A stretch of 64,000 nt of DNA from NCBI GenBank assembly GCA_023846275.1, contig CM043875.1, positions 40,516,633-40,580,632 of the forward strand. Reading direction: 5' to 3'. The notes under the pieces are model-generated. The model was given only the letters and a program-made list of their open reading frames with translations, was not told where the DNA came from and did not search any database. The position numbers were made by a program, and so were the translations under genes. Positions 43,201 through 57,309 of the stretch are shown piece after piece. The stretch comes from Vanilla planifolia (Eukaryota; Streptophyta; Magnoliopsida; Asparagales; Orchidaceae). Position 1 is the stretch's first letter; every line of letters begins with the position of its first letter.

Positions 43201-46200
43201 CAAAATCAGTAAAGTCAATATATTTAAAATAAGCAGTTTTATAACATGAAACATTAGTCTTATTGCCATTGCTGTTTGGGGTGACACTTGACCACATGCT
43301 AAGGGCTTATCTCGCAGCTAACCAATGACAATACCCCAAATGTGTTTCTTCAAACAATCGTTTAAAATTTATATAACACTTTTATATGTTTTTTAAAATT
43401 TTGCTGAAGCTTAACGTATGTAAAAATTGCTAAGGGAAGAATGCAATGTAGAGAGCAGCTGATTGATGAAGTTTAACAAAAATTATACAATTACTGTGGA
43501 TATCAAGGTGTCTCTATTACATAGTAGAACTATCAATCCCATCCAACAAGCTTAATGACAAATTTTCATGTTACATGTGCATCGATGTCTTACCAGTAAC
43601 GTGCTTATGAACAACACAGTTCTGAAGCTGATTTAAGCTATTGATCAATCTATTGAAATTCTCCAAAGCTTCATTACAAGGAATTGTCTCCCGCTCTAGA
43701 AGAACAAACTCTATTTTCACATGCTGAGTGGCTGCATTCTATTCCAAAATACAAATGAAAAAATCAGAGCTCAGCAAGCTAGTATTAAGTAAAAAAATTT
43801 CGTCCTATTCTTTGCTGTGTAAAATATCGAAATGACGAGATGTAGTTAATACCATGAGAATCTTGTGAAGAGATTCAGAGCTGGTGAAGGTAGAGGCAGT
43901 TATCACAATCACTTTCTTTAGCTTACCTTCACCACCACACATATCTAGGAATTCATCACTCAAAATCTTTCCAATTGACACTTCAACTAGAGTAAAAATC
44001 AAAATAAATAACTAATCACACAAACCAAATTAATCCCCAAATATCGTTAAAGAAAGTTAACTCCAAATAAATACCTTGGTCGTTGCCTTCGATAGACAGA
44101 TGCCCATTTAATTCATCTGGAAAATTCACAGGCAAATTATTTACTGCATGGTGGAAATTAAGAAGGCTGAAGTTTCCTCCAAGAGTAAAAGCAATCTTCA
44201 GCTGCACAAGCAGAGAATCATTACAAATAGTCTAAATGAACAAGCAACCTTTCAATTTATATTGCATAAAGTTCACCAAAAATGTCCACAAAAAAACCAG
44301 ACAGTCACCAAAACACATAAGCGAACAGTTTTATACAGAGAATTTGGGAAAAAATTGGATTCGTTTACTCAGCTAAACAGGAAAATCTACATAGAATGGT
44401 GAGGATGGTCAATGTATTTATAAAGCCTTTTAGCTTTCTCAATATCTCAAAACAAAGAAATCTCAAGATGTCGTTCAAACTGCAATGCCAAAGAAATTTA
44501 TGCTTTGAATGCTTAATAAGTAGAAGAAGAGAATGAGTAGAATGAACTTTCATTCTAAATTGCCTATTTTACAATGTTATATTTGGCAATCAGGTAGATT
44601 ATACTTTTTTGTTTCTCATTTAATGAATATCATTCGTATAAGCAGAGACTTGATCCAAGGCAGAATAGAAGCGTGTTTATAATTTGAATGGCATTTTCTC
44701 AAGAGATATCAAATACTTTATTTAGGAATCGCTTGGGCCTGGTTTAAGCTTGCCTCAATTTGGGTGAAATGGCTCAGTCATGTTTGATTCTAATATAAAT
44801 TAGGTATATTTTGGGTTCAAGTTGAACCAAATGACTCAATTGATATGACCTGGTGATGAAGAAATCCCTCCATTGTTGTCATTTACTTCACATGTTCCCA
44901 ATGCCATGGAGACCCACTCCAACTTTTTCACTCAACGAAACAAATCTTGAATTCAGTGCACACTCCAAAAAAACATATCTTTAGTCAATAATTTTTTCAC
45001 ATAAGTGCTTATTTTATGTTTAGTTCTACTAGCAACTCCACCGCTTCTCAAAACTACAGAATATCAAGAGCCATATCCAACATCTCTAGAAACATCTCCT
45101 TATAACTATACCACCACCTCTTACAAATATCAATAACTAGAGACAACTCCAACATCTCTCTTAACATCTCCTACTTCTACACCTTTCTCCAACCTCTCAA
45201 TCTTTTGAGACATTTCTATTATCCCTTAAACCATCATTGACATATCTCTTAAGATATTCTCAAGACTGAAGTAGCAATCCCATTGCTTGTCAAGACCACT
45301 TCAACATCAACATACACAACAAAAAAACTATGATCGTCACATGACCACGTACTACCAACAAACCACATGTGCATCTAAGCATAATGATCTATTAGTACTA
45401 TTAAAAAAAATTCCTTTAAACTCTGTCAGCTTTTTGTCGATTATCCTCATAAGCAAACAAAACAATCATTGGGGTTTCATTTTGCGCTCTTCTTCCTAAA
45501 TTCGTGATATAAGTGGCAATCGACTAAAAAGCTCAATCCTTAACATATGTTGACTTTCGGCCATGTTGCTTCCTCTATTGTCCCCTTGGTGATGGAGAGA
45601 AGAACTCTATTATAAGGCATCCTCCACGTGCACCTACTCCCACCTTCCTCCTCTGTCTAGTTTTAGCTTGACTCTTCTATTGCAATTGATGACATCACCT
45701 CTAGTTTTGGACTTCCTCTTAGTTAAGGCTCCTTTTCAAGCCTCATTACTCTCTAGTACTTCTCAATTGACAAGTTTACCAATGTTCTATGTAGGGGTGA
45801 CTGATTGGGTGGCCCATGCTACATCTTTTGATAATTGTATGTAGATATAGGATATGCCCTTGCTTTTAAATTTTTTTTCTATCTAAAATGAGCACACATT
45901 CTTTGATCTTCCTTAAGCCATTATTAATATAAGACTATAACTACATCTTTTAGAAAATTAACTTTTTTCATAAAATTAGTAGTGCATACTATAGCTGAAT
46001 TAAACTAATAAATGAGTCTTCCATAAAAGGTAAATGGCCCATAAAAATCTTGTATTTATGGATTTTCATAAGTATCAACCAATAATTTCCTTAACCTATA
46101 TAAGGTATAACACAAATTGAGTTGCAATATTGAATTGCTTCTTCATTTAAGAAAATGCATTTCTTTAAGTTCAAATACAAACTCTACAAACTTAAGATAA

Positions 46201-49200
46201 CTCAATTTATCACAAGTGCTCAAGTTCAAGTTCTCTAAGGAAGTAGACTAAGACAACAATGCCCAAAGATGATCATAAAATAAGAGTCATAACAGGGAAG
46301 CATTAAGGACATTAAATAAATCAAGGGCATGATAGGCCAATCTCAAATATCAGTTTTGGTTTTAAACATCATTTTACACTTATCTTTAAACCTAATTTTC
46401 ACTTGATGATTTGAAAAGTTAAAGGACACTTGAAATTTGATCTAACATCACCTAAACTAGGAATGGGAAAGTACTTTATGTTGATATTAGTATTAAACAC
46501 TAATTCTACTCAATCTTCAATTTTCTTGAGTTGGAGAAAGAAGTGCCAAATTATACCTAAGGTATTCTCCTCAAAAGGGATACTCATACCACAACTAGTA
46601 CAATAAATCCTAATTTTTAAGGGGAAAACCCTACCCCTTCATCTCCTTCTCAATCACATAAGATTAATTTGAGTATTTTGTATTATCTATAAAAACTTAC
46701 CACTCTCCTTTTGCCATCATCTTTAAATTAGAAGGGCAATTAGCAATTAAATGAACAGAACCCTTATAACTAAAGCATTAAATTAAAAAATATACAGGCT
46801 TTCGTTGAGAAAATCAACTACCTTGGTTGCAAGAAAATTTGGATTCTTGGATGTTACACTTGAACTAGCACTGTTAACAATAATGCTTTTCACAAAGAGT
46901 TTGACAATGCTAGATGTTTTTACCCTACTAATCTTTGGTATGTATTATTCAATGTCCATAACAATTTGATAGGTATTTTAAAATACCATACTTCCTTAAA
47001 AAACATTCCTTTCAAATGTCTTCCCATAGACAAACATGAAACGATGAAAGGATCACTTAAAGATCCTCTTGTACTTCACATCTCATATGATACCCTTCAA
47101 ATGTAACAACAATTTTTAACAATTCTAACAACTTAGATAAGTTCATATCATTGATCTAGTATTTATCCATAATAAATAAAAGAGACTTACTTTTCTCTTG
47201 ACTTTCTCTTTTAAGAGTTTCCCAAGTCATATATGGTTAGAAATTAACATTGCCCTTCATCCTATACATATTATCTACATGAGTCAAGCATAGGATCAAA
47301 CCTTAACTTTTGCAAGTTGACTTCTTCAATATTTAGATATATTATGATAAAAAACAAAGTACCACTCCATCCCAAACTCCCAATTAATATAGGCTTTAGA
47401 ATCAAAGGTCCCATAAAAAAAAGAGGCTTTCAACTTGAACATCTCTTATTATCATCAAGATAAATGGGTTCTCTAAATAGGCAACAATCAATAAGAGGAT
47501 GTTTATGCTTGATGGTTACAAGTTCAACCCTATTAATAAGGATAATTTATGGCCATTTATACCATCTTCCCCATATCCATACCACTAAACCTTGCAAAAA
47601 CTTCAAAAAAATATTCTCATACATGTTCTATAAACCATCATACTGCTTAAGTATTTTCACTTATGACTAAAGTTGACAAAATTCTTATGCTATAATCAAC
47701 GTCAACATGTTAAAGGATGCTTGAATGAATCTAAAGATAAAATACATATATATATATATATATGCCTAAGCAAATAAATATTCAAAATAACAATTAAAAA
47801 AAAAACAGCACGAAAATCCGATTACATAGTTCTAATATTGCTCTTATACCAACTTGATACATAATGAATGGGAACCAAAAATTTAAACTAGCATTGCACA
47901 AAGTAGACAAAAATCTTATTAGGAAATCCTTAAATTACAAAAAGAATTCCAATAGTTGTAAACACTAATGTATTTAGCCATCTAATAAAGGAAACAAAAT
48001 GACAAATCTATGAAATTTTGTATAAATCACAATATATAGATTCTCAAGTTCTAAGGTATTTGTTTTCTAAAATCCAAAAAGATATAAATCACATCAATTT
48101 ATTATTTTAGACAACTTCATCCAAAAACATTAAAAATCATCCTATAAAATTAAAAATATGTCACAAATGTATGAAAAATATTGATGTAGATGGAGAAAAG
48201 ATTAGGTCATGGAATGGGATGTAACTGTTTTAAGTTAAATGAAATAGAAAATATGATAAAAAAATGTTTAAAAGAAGTGAAATAGAGTTTAGAAAAAAAA
48301 ACAATGATTTACTTACCAAAATGAACCCAAGAGAATGTCACAAAAACAACTCAAACACTTAAGTCACAAAACAATACATTTTCTTTGATCACAACTAATT
48401 TATCATTCATTCATTCATGAGAGATCTTTTAAATAAGATATTACAAGTAATTTTTTAAATAAAAAAACTTTCTATCTATTTCTTAAAAACCTTTATATAC
48501 ATATAAATTTTTAATACAAAAGCATGCTTCATACCTACTTTTTTTTTACTTTGAATATTTTGGACACTTTTATTAATATGTCACTTATTATGAGTCATCT
48601 ATCACAAACCATCAATCACTATTTTGATTTCATACCTCTAATTATCTAACTATTCTAAAAACTTCATTTTAGAATAAAAAAAAAGTTGAGTTGATATATT
48701 TTATGATTACTTAATTTATTCCTCTTTAATTAAGACTAGCTCTTTTGATTCATGACTCTCCTTGTCATGATTCCTATAATAAGCTTATGATAAATGCTTT
48801 TTTCGTACAATTTAAGCACAAATTGCACTTGCTCTTAATACATTTCATAGTCTTTATGCTCATGTTTAATTGCTCGGTCTTGTCCTTTATCAAATACTCA
48901 AAGAAAATTAAATTGGATGCAAACCTATAACTTATTGGCTAAAAGAAATAATTGACAAGTTACGGCCAAAAATCATAGTCAAACTTTTAAAGCAAGAATC
49001 TAAACAGTGACTAGATTTTCATTCATCAAGTTATGATCACTAGATTGGTGCAAATCAAGGACCACAAAACATGAATTTGAATGGTGACTAGATTTTCATT
49101 CATGAAGCTTAGATTGTATGGTAACTATGACACAAACCAAGAGAAGCCAAGTTAAAATTAAAAAACTAAAGCAATAGCATAAATAGAAGCAATTAACCTA

Positions 49201-52115
49201 AACAAAAACTAATAAAAGCATAAATAGAGAAAATAAATCAAGCCAAATTGTGTGGCTACTAATTTGAAGTCCTGGAAGTGATCATCGACCTAGAAGATGG
49301 GCCAAGGACCACAAAACATAATTAGCACATTCTCTTTTATATATTTCTACTCCCATTAGCAAAATTAAAACAAGCAAGTAACAACCATTTCAAAACTTTC
49401 ACATAACAATGAGTTGTTATGCAAATAATCATTCAATTAAACTAATGCATTCATAAGATTAGTTATATTAAGTATGCTTCCCATAGGAAACGATGGCTTT
49501 TTTTGCATAAATTGTGGTAATAAAAATTACCTTATCTACTAAAACATAATGAATAATATACCTTAGGCTATATTCTAGTCATCTTGGTGTCTATTTCTTC
49601 TAAAGAAAGCTACAACTGAAGTTGCAGCTTAACCACTAATTTTTTGGCATGCCAAAAACATCAAATTATAATAAGTGAAAGATACAAACTTATTTACAAG
49701 TAGTCTCCAAGAAATGAGAAAATACAAGACATACAATCTAACCTTCTTAGATAGACTACAATAGTTAAAATAGAGGATTCTTGCCCACCAAATCATTATT
49801 CCAAACCCAAAATGAGTCCCCACAAGAAGACAAGCTCAAAAAAGCAAGAATGTGCATACAGCATGAAAAGAAAAAATTAAAAGGTGCCAAGAACTCCACA
49901 TTGGGCACAAAAAAAACTTGCTAAAAACACAAAAAGAGTCAATGGAGCAAAAAAACTCAATTGTGGATTTGGATTGATCAAGAGATCACTTTCAAGCTCA
50001 TTGAATCCAAAATTTATGAAAAAATAGACGAGACAAAATGATGAAAATCGATAACATAGAATGGCATGGCACGTCGAGCATGCACGTTCAGACAGAATCG
50101 GTGAACATCCAGCGCACGTGTGCCAATTGGCCAACTATTGCACACATATTCTGTGCACGCGCAATAGGTACACCTACTACACCGCTGTTGTCAACATGCA
50201 CATAATAGGCTGTCCACATGCTAGAATAGTATCCACTTGCTTAGACGGTGCCCCTTGATGCGTCTATACAAATGCGCATAGTGGGGCGCACATGCATGGA
50301 CTAGCAACACAGGTGCAAAATTTTATGGAATTTGGGAAATTTTAAATTCTTCATCAAAATCACATATTTCTTTATTTTATGATTAAATATTATATCCAAC
50401 CTCTTATAAAGGGATGAGAAGAATGTATAAAATAATTAAAAAAACTCAGAAAATTATAACTTTGCAAATTCAAAACCATTTGAAGGGAATCTTCTTAAGA
50501 AATTCAATCTCATTGTAACAAAACCTTCTTTTTCATTCCTTCTTTCTTTGCTTCTCACATTTATCACACTTCCACTTCTGCTACTATTATTCTAAAAAAA
50601 ATGTCTACTAAAAAGACTCAGGACAAGAAAACCTCACAAACAAATCATTGATGGTGAAGAAAGCCTCTTCTTTCCTATAAAAACTCCTAAAGGTCTAGCA
50701 ATCAACATTCCAAATCTTTTGAGCAAGCCTAAATCTACCAAAAACAACTTGCTCTAAATTGCTAGAGCATCAAAGATATCCTATTGAAAGCTATAGCATT
50801 CACTTGCCCATAAAAACTCAAAGATGTTGCAAGGAGAAATAGAGCCAAGTCCTTATAAAATTCAGTAGTAAAAAAGGTAAAATTAGTTGTGTTTAGTGAT
50901 GTAAGACTAGTTAGTCATTAGATACATTTGAACAATGGTGTTTTTGATCCATCTGCATAAATAGGGGGATGGTATGCTCTCAAAGCTATTATTTATACTT
51001 TTCTAAAAGCCCTTTATACAATTTTAAAAGCGAAAACACTTTAAATTCTGCAATTCATCTGTACATTGATACAAAATCTGATGCAAAGTGATTGGAAGTC
51101 CTCGAATAACAAAATTATGCCAACGATGACATGAATCCACATTATCAATGTTTCAACTTTAGCTCAAATATAAATGCATTGCATGGTTTTTCATACGTTA
51201 CATTACTCCAGTGTAAGCATTCAATATTTCAACAATCAATAGTGAAATGTTCTCAGAATTGCAAAGAATTTGTTTAATTTGAATTCACGTTAAGAAAAGA
51301 ATAATGCAAACAAACAAGCAATACATATTGGATTTTAATAGTTGAGATTCAAATAAAAGTTACTATGTAATCTTGTCATACCACATGTGCACAGAGTTTC
51401 ACGTACAGCACAAGCATTTTAGCAAGATATTGTGAAGTAACGGCCAGTGAATAACGTAAGATGACGTTATGTGACTACTAGAGTAAATAATATTCAACGA
51501 CTAAAGCAGGACGTTGGTGTTAAGTGTGCATTGCATCAAACGGTGGCTCTGCATGACTCGTGCAATCATGCCCTCATCTTCTACACTGTCCAACTATGCT
51601 AACCTAAATAAAAAAAACCTCCTCATCACAGATTTAATCGCGTCATTCCGATTTAAACAATTATCAGATAAATATTTGAAGGAGAACAACAAAAACAATT
51701 GAACGAACACAACTAAGCAAGCTGCAATAAGTGGCAACGTTGGCTACAAAAACCTCAGTGGAAGCGGATTCATTCCCTTGAATGTAGCACAGCCCAATCC
51801 GATTAGGCAGCGTCAGCGACTCCATCTTCGGCACCAACCGATCGCTTCCCCCACCACAAGCCACGTAGAGATCCGCAAGCCGTAGTAGGCTCTGCCGCCA
51901 TGTTAGACAAAGAAAGCAATGGCAATGATAAATGCAATCGCCATAAGATGAGGCGAAGGTCGAAAGAGAATAAGAAGAGAAAGAAGGGGGAGAGGGGCTA
52001 TAGGGAAGTGAGCCAGCACTAATCCATAGGATCTAGCTCGAATCACCTGCTTTAGATCACGGAGCAAGGAGGAGGGAATGCTTCGAAGATCGAGCAAGAA
52101 GCAGAGATGCGTCAT
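34227..52115 (-). CDS. Plant homologue of meiosis 1-associated protein (M1AP-like)
   Basis: Eleven exons in transcript order: 52115-52047, 51891-51754, 44201-44075, 43986-43853, 43738-43594, 40696-40563, 40093-39856, 39403-39258, 35426-35325, 35039-34951 and 34647-34227. Every junction is GT-AG and phases agree throughout, giving 580 residues. I match it to vertebrate M1AP, a partner of the crossover ZZS proteins, by block order. These are an N-terminal LCFLLDLRS beta strand with following helix, RIGLCYI, a GGNFSLLNFHHAVNNLP block, VTDLRNDIKALQAHF, a cysteine cluster CRCNGYPIECSC (residues 251-262), a FYLLQPS-type strand near 360, LASSEEILPIPSQ, and FRDYNPLEHERGLYPQL. The acidic, Ser-rich tail from about 441 ends in a basic KRKLR. 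The N-terminal region could be a von Willebrand A-like fold. Identity is from memory of the family and unverified by search; the gene model itself is strong. Confidence 0.72.
35427..39257. other. Intron 8 of the M1AP-like gene
   Basis: This is 3.8 kb, AT-rich. It carries an antisense decayed retrotransposon gag fragment (38767-39130). No missing exon is required, because exons 8 and 9 join in phase 0. Confidence 0.65.
38767..39130 (+). pseudogene. Decayed Ty3/gypsy-type gag fragment
   Basis: Plus-strand frames give an HPPHF.DAAEP block near 38790. After stops and a frame change they give a WEDFYKAFMNWYIPTSVQNK-type block (from 38970) followed by LTQHDMTV and, past a TAG, KFSTLV. The order and spacing match the retrotransposon gag domain (PF03732-like). 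Internal stops make it non-functional. It lies antisense in the host gene's intron. No LTRs, protease or polymerase were found nearby, so only a fragment survives. Confidence 0.65.
40094..40562. other. Intron 6 of the M1AP-like gene
   Basis: 469 bases of AT-rich intron with nothing notable. The flanking exons join in phase 0. Confidence 0.6.
42893..42912 (+). other. G-quadruplex motif on the plus strand
   Basis: Four G runs with loops of 1, 1 and 3 bases (GGG-A-GGG-T-GGG-TTT-GGGGGG) meet the canonical quadruplex pattern. It is in intron 5 of the M1AP-like gene, on the template strand for that gene. Confidence 0.75.
43014..43028 (-). other. G-quadruplex motif on the minus strand
   Basis: On the plus strand this is CCC-A-CCC-T-CCC-A-CCC, so the minus strand and the pre-mRNA carry four GGG runs with single-base loops, the most stable class. 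It is directly preceded on the plus strand by an AC repeat at about 42999-43010. Confidence 0.75.
46733..47852 (-). pseudogene. Decayed Ty3/gypsy-type gag region with primer-binding-like site
   Basis: On the minus strand TTGGTATAAGAGC (47852-47840) is close to the initiator-Met primer-binding site TGGTATCAGAGC used by many plant LTR elements. Downstream, a DSKAYINWEFGMEWYF block (about 47340-47415) resembles the plant Ty3 gag motif, and CFSYKGSVHLIANCP (46777-46733) fits a zinc knuckle with its second Cys and one Gly lost. Many stops and frame changes intervene. The order (binding site, gag, knuckle) supports a single old element. No protease, polymerase or LTR pair was found. Confidence 0.55.
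47746..47763. repeat. (TA)9 microsatellite
   Basis: Uninterrupted TA dinucleotide run in intron 2 of the M1AP-like gene, just outside the primer-binding-like site. Confidence 0.9.
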
Positions 52116-52200
52116 TTCTCTTCTATTGCCTTCAACTCCAAACGCCAGCTTCAGTACGAGCGCTAAGCGAGGACCAGTTAAATAGTACCTGTTCCCGGGC

Positions 52201-52206
52201 GGCCCA
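52201..52206 (-). promoter_or_regulatory. Site II element in the M1AP-like promoter
   Basis: On the minus strand TGGGCC (within GTTGGGCCGCC) lies 86-91 bases ahead of the ATG at 52115. The surrounding 80 bases are GC-richer than the flank. TGGGCC elements are bound by TCP factors and are common in promoters of proliferation-linked plant genes. No clear TATA box is seen. Confidence 0.4.
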
Positions 52207-52209
52207 ACG

Positions 52210-55200
52210 CCCTATTCAGTTCGTAACAATGGAAAAAATGTATATTTAAAAAATCAAATATTTGTTTAACTTTTTTCCAATGTTTTAAATAATGACGTCT
52301 ATATGTTTTCTGACGTTTGTTGCATTCCAGTAAAATTGACGTCTAAGGCATTTTATATAAACCTTGCATTATTTAGACACTAAGAAGGAGATGCCAAAGA
52401 AGTGCTATTAGAATACAAGTTTTTTGGTAAATTATTATTAAAATAATAAAACATAAGTACAAAAATAACAATTATTTGAGAGAGATATTATCAATTCAAT
52501 ATTTTTATTTAGTATTCTTGATGACAAGATTAAAATCTTTCTTATTAACATAACTATCTATCTATTTTTTGAACATTATCAAAACTTTAACTCTTTAGGT
52601 TGCTTGACATGAAAAACCTATTGCATCAAACCAATGAAGACATTACCTTGATCAACGACCAAGTCCTCTTAAATTGATTATAGTATTTGATAACAGCATG
52701 TCACTCTCGCAATATACTAAAGCTTATCAATGATAAGCTAATAAGATGTCCATCCTCTGAAGTAAAAGAGCTAAAACTAGAACCAGTGCATCTATGATTA
52801 GAACTTTGATAATGTTGAAGAAATTCATCAAAGGTTTCTAATTTCATAAGATATTAGACTTGTGATATTCTACTAGTAAAAAAACACTTGCAATACAACT
52901 AAATAATCATTTGTATGTTTCGATAGTTGCACATAGTTGAATCATGATAGATTATTGTCAAACTACTTAAAAATGAGCTCTACAACAAGCAAAAAAAAAA
53001 AAAAAAACTAACTCTGCACTCCTTACAACATTTTGCATTCACAATATATATATATATATTCTCATTCTCTCTCACTTTCTTCATAATATCTTTGGGTTTT
53101 GCACTCTTATACTATCTCTCGAGTGTTGGAACTTATAAAACTTAAAAATGGAGTAACAAAGTATTGACTCATTCTTGGTTGTCAGCTCCAAGAATTAATG
53201 AAAATATTTTAATCAATCTAAGATTATAAATGTTTTGAGATAAATTTCTAAAATTAATATATTTTAATTGAGTACATACTTTATAATGTATTGATGTTGT
53301 ATTTCATAATGGTACTTAGGATGCATTTCAATGATAGGAGGATTTAGATAAGCATCATATATCCTTGTATTCTTTTAGGTAATCATATTTAGGATACTGA
53401 TAAATTGTCTTAAAGAATCTAAACTAGTCATCGTCGTTGGTTTCCTAAACCTCCCTTACATAGTTTTGATTAAATGAGTTTTTTTTTTGTAATTTAGATG
53501 CTTAGTATTGAAGTATCTCATCACCCTGATAAAAGATCATTCTATATTTAGCCATAGGGGGTAAACTATTGATATTCTAGTCCATAATTGATAGCTTGAA
53601 ATAATGAAATGAGAAGGGTTTCCTTAAGAGTGATAATAATAGTGAAATTTTGATGGCCTTGGTATGATGTTCTTATACGTCGCCCATGATAGCATGGAAT
53701 GAAGCTTGAATCCAACAATTTGTAGTTATAATTGTTAGTGGTACTTTCCTAGTAAAATATATAAGAACTTGCTTCCTTCCACTCACCAAATCCCTTTAAA
53801 ATTTATCATTATCAAACTTTCTTGTTGGGTTGGTGTTTGATATTATCCCAATTTTTTATGTTTATTACTTTTATAGTTTATCATTATTTATATATACATA
53901 TCTATTAGTTGACAATAATTTTAAGCTACTCAAAACATACTTATCTATTAATGCAAATATATACACACACACACTCTCCGTTCTTCTAAAATGGATACCT
54001 ACTTAGCCTTGTTGTCACACTTATCTACCATTCTCGATACACTAGTAGCATAGAAGCAAAGTAATTATGAGCAAAATTATCTAAAAGATTAAACATGATA
54101 ATGAAAATACTAAAATAAAATTTATATGAATAATATTAACAATTAACTTAAATAAAACACATCATGACATCTATATTTTTTTGAAAAACATGAGCAATGT
54201 TAGAACTAGATAATCTCTCTTAATGACTATTATTTTCTTTTGATTTTCTTCTTTTTTTATTCTTTCTTCTTTTTTTCTCATTTTATTTTTTTTTTTTTAT
54301 CTTCTCACATTCTGACCTTCTTGGATTTTGATATCATAATATTTTTTTATTACTTTAAAAACATATAAAATTTATTATTTATTTTTTTATAAAAATCATA
54401 CCATAAGCAAACTTTTATTCTTTAAAATCAATGAAAAAAAATATAAATCTTTTAAGAAATCATTATCAACATCTTTAAAACCAATTTTTTACAATTATTA
54501 GAAGTATTAAAAATTTCATATTTCTTTTAAAAAACACATACATATATAGTATCAATGGTTAATAAATCCTATATATATTCTTTTTACTCAAATAAAATAA
54601 ACATAAAAATTTCTATCTAATAACAACTATAGTATCTTTTAAATCATCATTTGCTAGTCTTTACTCAATCTCAATTATCTAATAAAGTGTCTTTAAAATG
54701 TTTGGTTAAAATAAAAATGAGTCAATCAATAATTACTTAATTGTGAATATATGTACATATATGCTAAGAAATATAATATTTAGGTAGTCACTTACATGGG
54801 TCATTTATAGTATTATAATACAGATAAATAATGAGAACAAATAATAAAAAGTAAGATAATTTTTATTTAAAATTTTTATCATATTAATCTTCAAAGTTTT
54901 TATATATTTGTTATTTCTTTTTACTTTTATACCTTATAAGGATTGGTTTAAAAAAAGATCACATCATTAATGATTAAAAATATTTAAGAATTATCATTCT
55001 AACTTAAATAATCATGATGGTTAACTTCTTTAGCTTATATCTAAAATATATTATTTTTAATGATAGTTTATACTTTAGATAACCAATCACTTTTTTATTT
55101 TAAAAATTATTTTTTTATCAAATATTTCTTCTTTTTTTCACTTTTATTTATTTTATTTTTTATAACTATTATCATAATATTTTTTTTCTTTTCTTTCTTT

Positions 55201-57309
55201 TTGTGACCATTATAACAATGGTATCTTGTTTTGTATATACCTTTTATGAATATTATCACATAATTATAAAAATAAATAAACTTATAAGATCATGCTGTAG
55301 AAATATTATTATTTAATATGTTTAATAGATTTTATTTTTTATCATCTCTTAAAGATATATATTTTTAGCATACATTATGCATCAAATATCATCTTTTATA
55401 TATGCTTTGTTTATTAATATATTTTCAACTTTATATTTTATCAATCATTAAGACCTCTAGCTTATAATACACATCACAAAGAAAGATATATACATATAGA
55501 TACAAATTTTGCTACATATGCATCGTTCAATTAATAGTGAACATATTATTAAAATTAATTTTAACAAGCATCTTCTAATGGGTATGACATGCTTCACTTT
55601 TCTATCAATTGTGTCACAAGCTATAACGCTAGTTTGGAATATAGTATAACAAAATATTACATGCAATGGTGACCATAATGAGAGTTTTAGTGAAGAAATC
55701 TCTTTATGTCATACATCATGAGTACATTAACCTATCAAAATCCCTTATCACCAATAACGTAAATTCCTTGGCAATAATAGCATCCAAAATTTTATGGATG
55801 TAATGGGATCTCCTTAATGTTTCTATCAATCACTAGTTACAATCTAATGACAAAGTTAATGTTAAATTAAGCCACAAATTCTCCCATCTAACAACATGAC
55901 ACTTATAACCAAGCAAGCAATAATAATGCTATACAACTAAGATGAGAATCTTGCCTCGCTAACATGCTGAACCTTGGCTTGTTAGCATAATAAGAACCCT
56001 AACTTGTTAGCAAAAGAGTCTACCTCCTCAAAATAATGAAAGCAAAACCATGATAAATGTTAATTTCTCTTAATATGATTATTTTTTATGATGATGGATC
56101 ATGAACAAATAAGAAGTGCCTAATATTAGCTAAAGGTTTCTAATGACTAATTGATTAAAACGTCTACTAACAAAAGAACAACTATTGTACAACCAAATAG
56201 GAAATATGCATTTGTTGAATTTTTGATACATGTGTGACTTATTTAATGACAACAAAATTATTTGTTTATTATATTGATACTTTTTCTTTTAATATTTTTA
56301 AATTATGCATATAAAAAATATATAAATAAATAATTTGAAGATTATAATCCTAACTCAAAGTGCATATTGATAATATTTAGTAAGAACATAATTAATACCA
56401 AATATAAAATTAAAACGCACTTGGAGAAATTTTATGAAGTCTATTTAGTTTTAGAATGTTAAAACATGAGACAATATACTCAACGAACAAGAATAAATTG
56501 TGAGAATTTAAGCATGTGTAATAAAACTTTTCAAAAATATTTTCATTCAACTTATCATACTTAGATTAGCTTAAAACATGCACTCACATGTGTTTTTTAA
56601 ATTAAAAATATTTACGTAGTTCGATTCAAAATTTTATCTATTTATCTCCTCAACTAAAAGGAGAATACATCTTTCATGTTTTCCACCTAAATGCTAATGT
56701 TTTTCTACATTCAAGTGTTTTTTCACACTAACAACCATATCCTCTCTTTCTTTTTTTTCATGCTCTAGTCCTCTACTTTTATATCCCTTTATCACGACTT
56801 CAACCATCCACTATGCATTAGCTCAACTAGATCTCTTAAACTCTTTTCGACCAATTTTGGCATTAACAAACGCAAAATACATATTACATTACATCTCATA
56901 AAAACAAAATCAAGTAGATATTGCACAAACTTCAGTAAGAAAGACAGATATTTATGGGCTTTTTTGCACAAAATAAATCACAGAAATTGAATGCATAATT
57001 GTTTCAAGTTTGTTAGGATGAAAGAGACCCTACATTCCAATATGCAGTCACAAGTTCCATGCCCTAATTGCACTAAAATGTTTACAAAAAAAAGCAGAAA
57101 TGAAGCACATTATCCTATTGCATGTTTTGCATACCATTTTATTAGTCCTTTTAAAGAATTTTTCAGACAGTTTCCTTTACAGTAACAAATCAAACACTCA
57201 AGCTCTGATTTCGTCCAAACAATAAAAAATCACACACTAATATTATAAAGAATCAATAAATAATTATTACACGTCGAAAAAATTGCATCAATACTACAAA
57301 CACTGCAAC
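52210..57309. other. Long AT-rich intergenic DNA
   Basis: No gene is recognised in 5 kb. It includes an 18-base A run (52991-53008), a TA repeat (about 53044-53059), long T-rich stretches at 54230-55210 and many low-complexity short frames. Some of the last few hundred bases belong to the 3' end of the NIPA-like gene. Confidence 0.55.

Larger units (their letters stand above)
40697..43593. other. Intron 5 of the M1AP-like gene
   Basis: 2.9 kb of intron. It contains the two opposed G-quadruplex-type motifs at 42893-43028 and otherwise AT-rich DNA with no recognised transposon domain. The segment 41030-42500 is a little less AT-rich and may be an old insertion, but I could not identify it. Confidence 0.55.
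44202..51753. other. Intron 2 of the M1AP-like gene
   Basis: This 7.6 kb intron holds a decayed gag region with a primer-binding-like site (46733-47852, minus strand). A CpG-rich patch at about 50060-50310 is unlike the rest of the intron and may be an LTR remnant. The stretch 44880-45800 is C/T- and A-rich and not identified. Exons 2 and 3 join in phase 0, so no exon is missing. Confidence 0.55.
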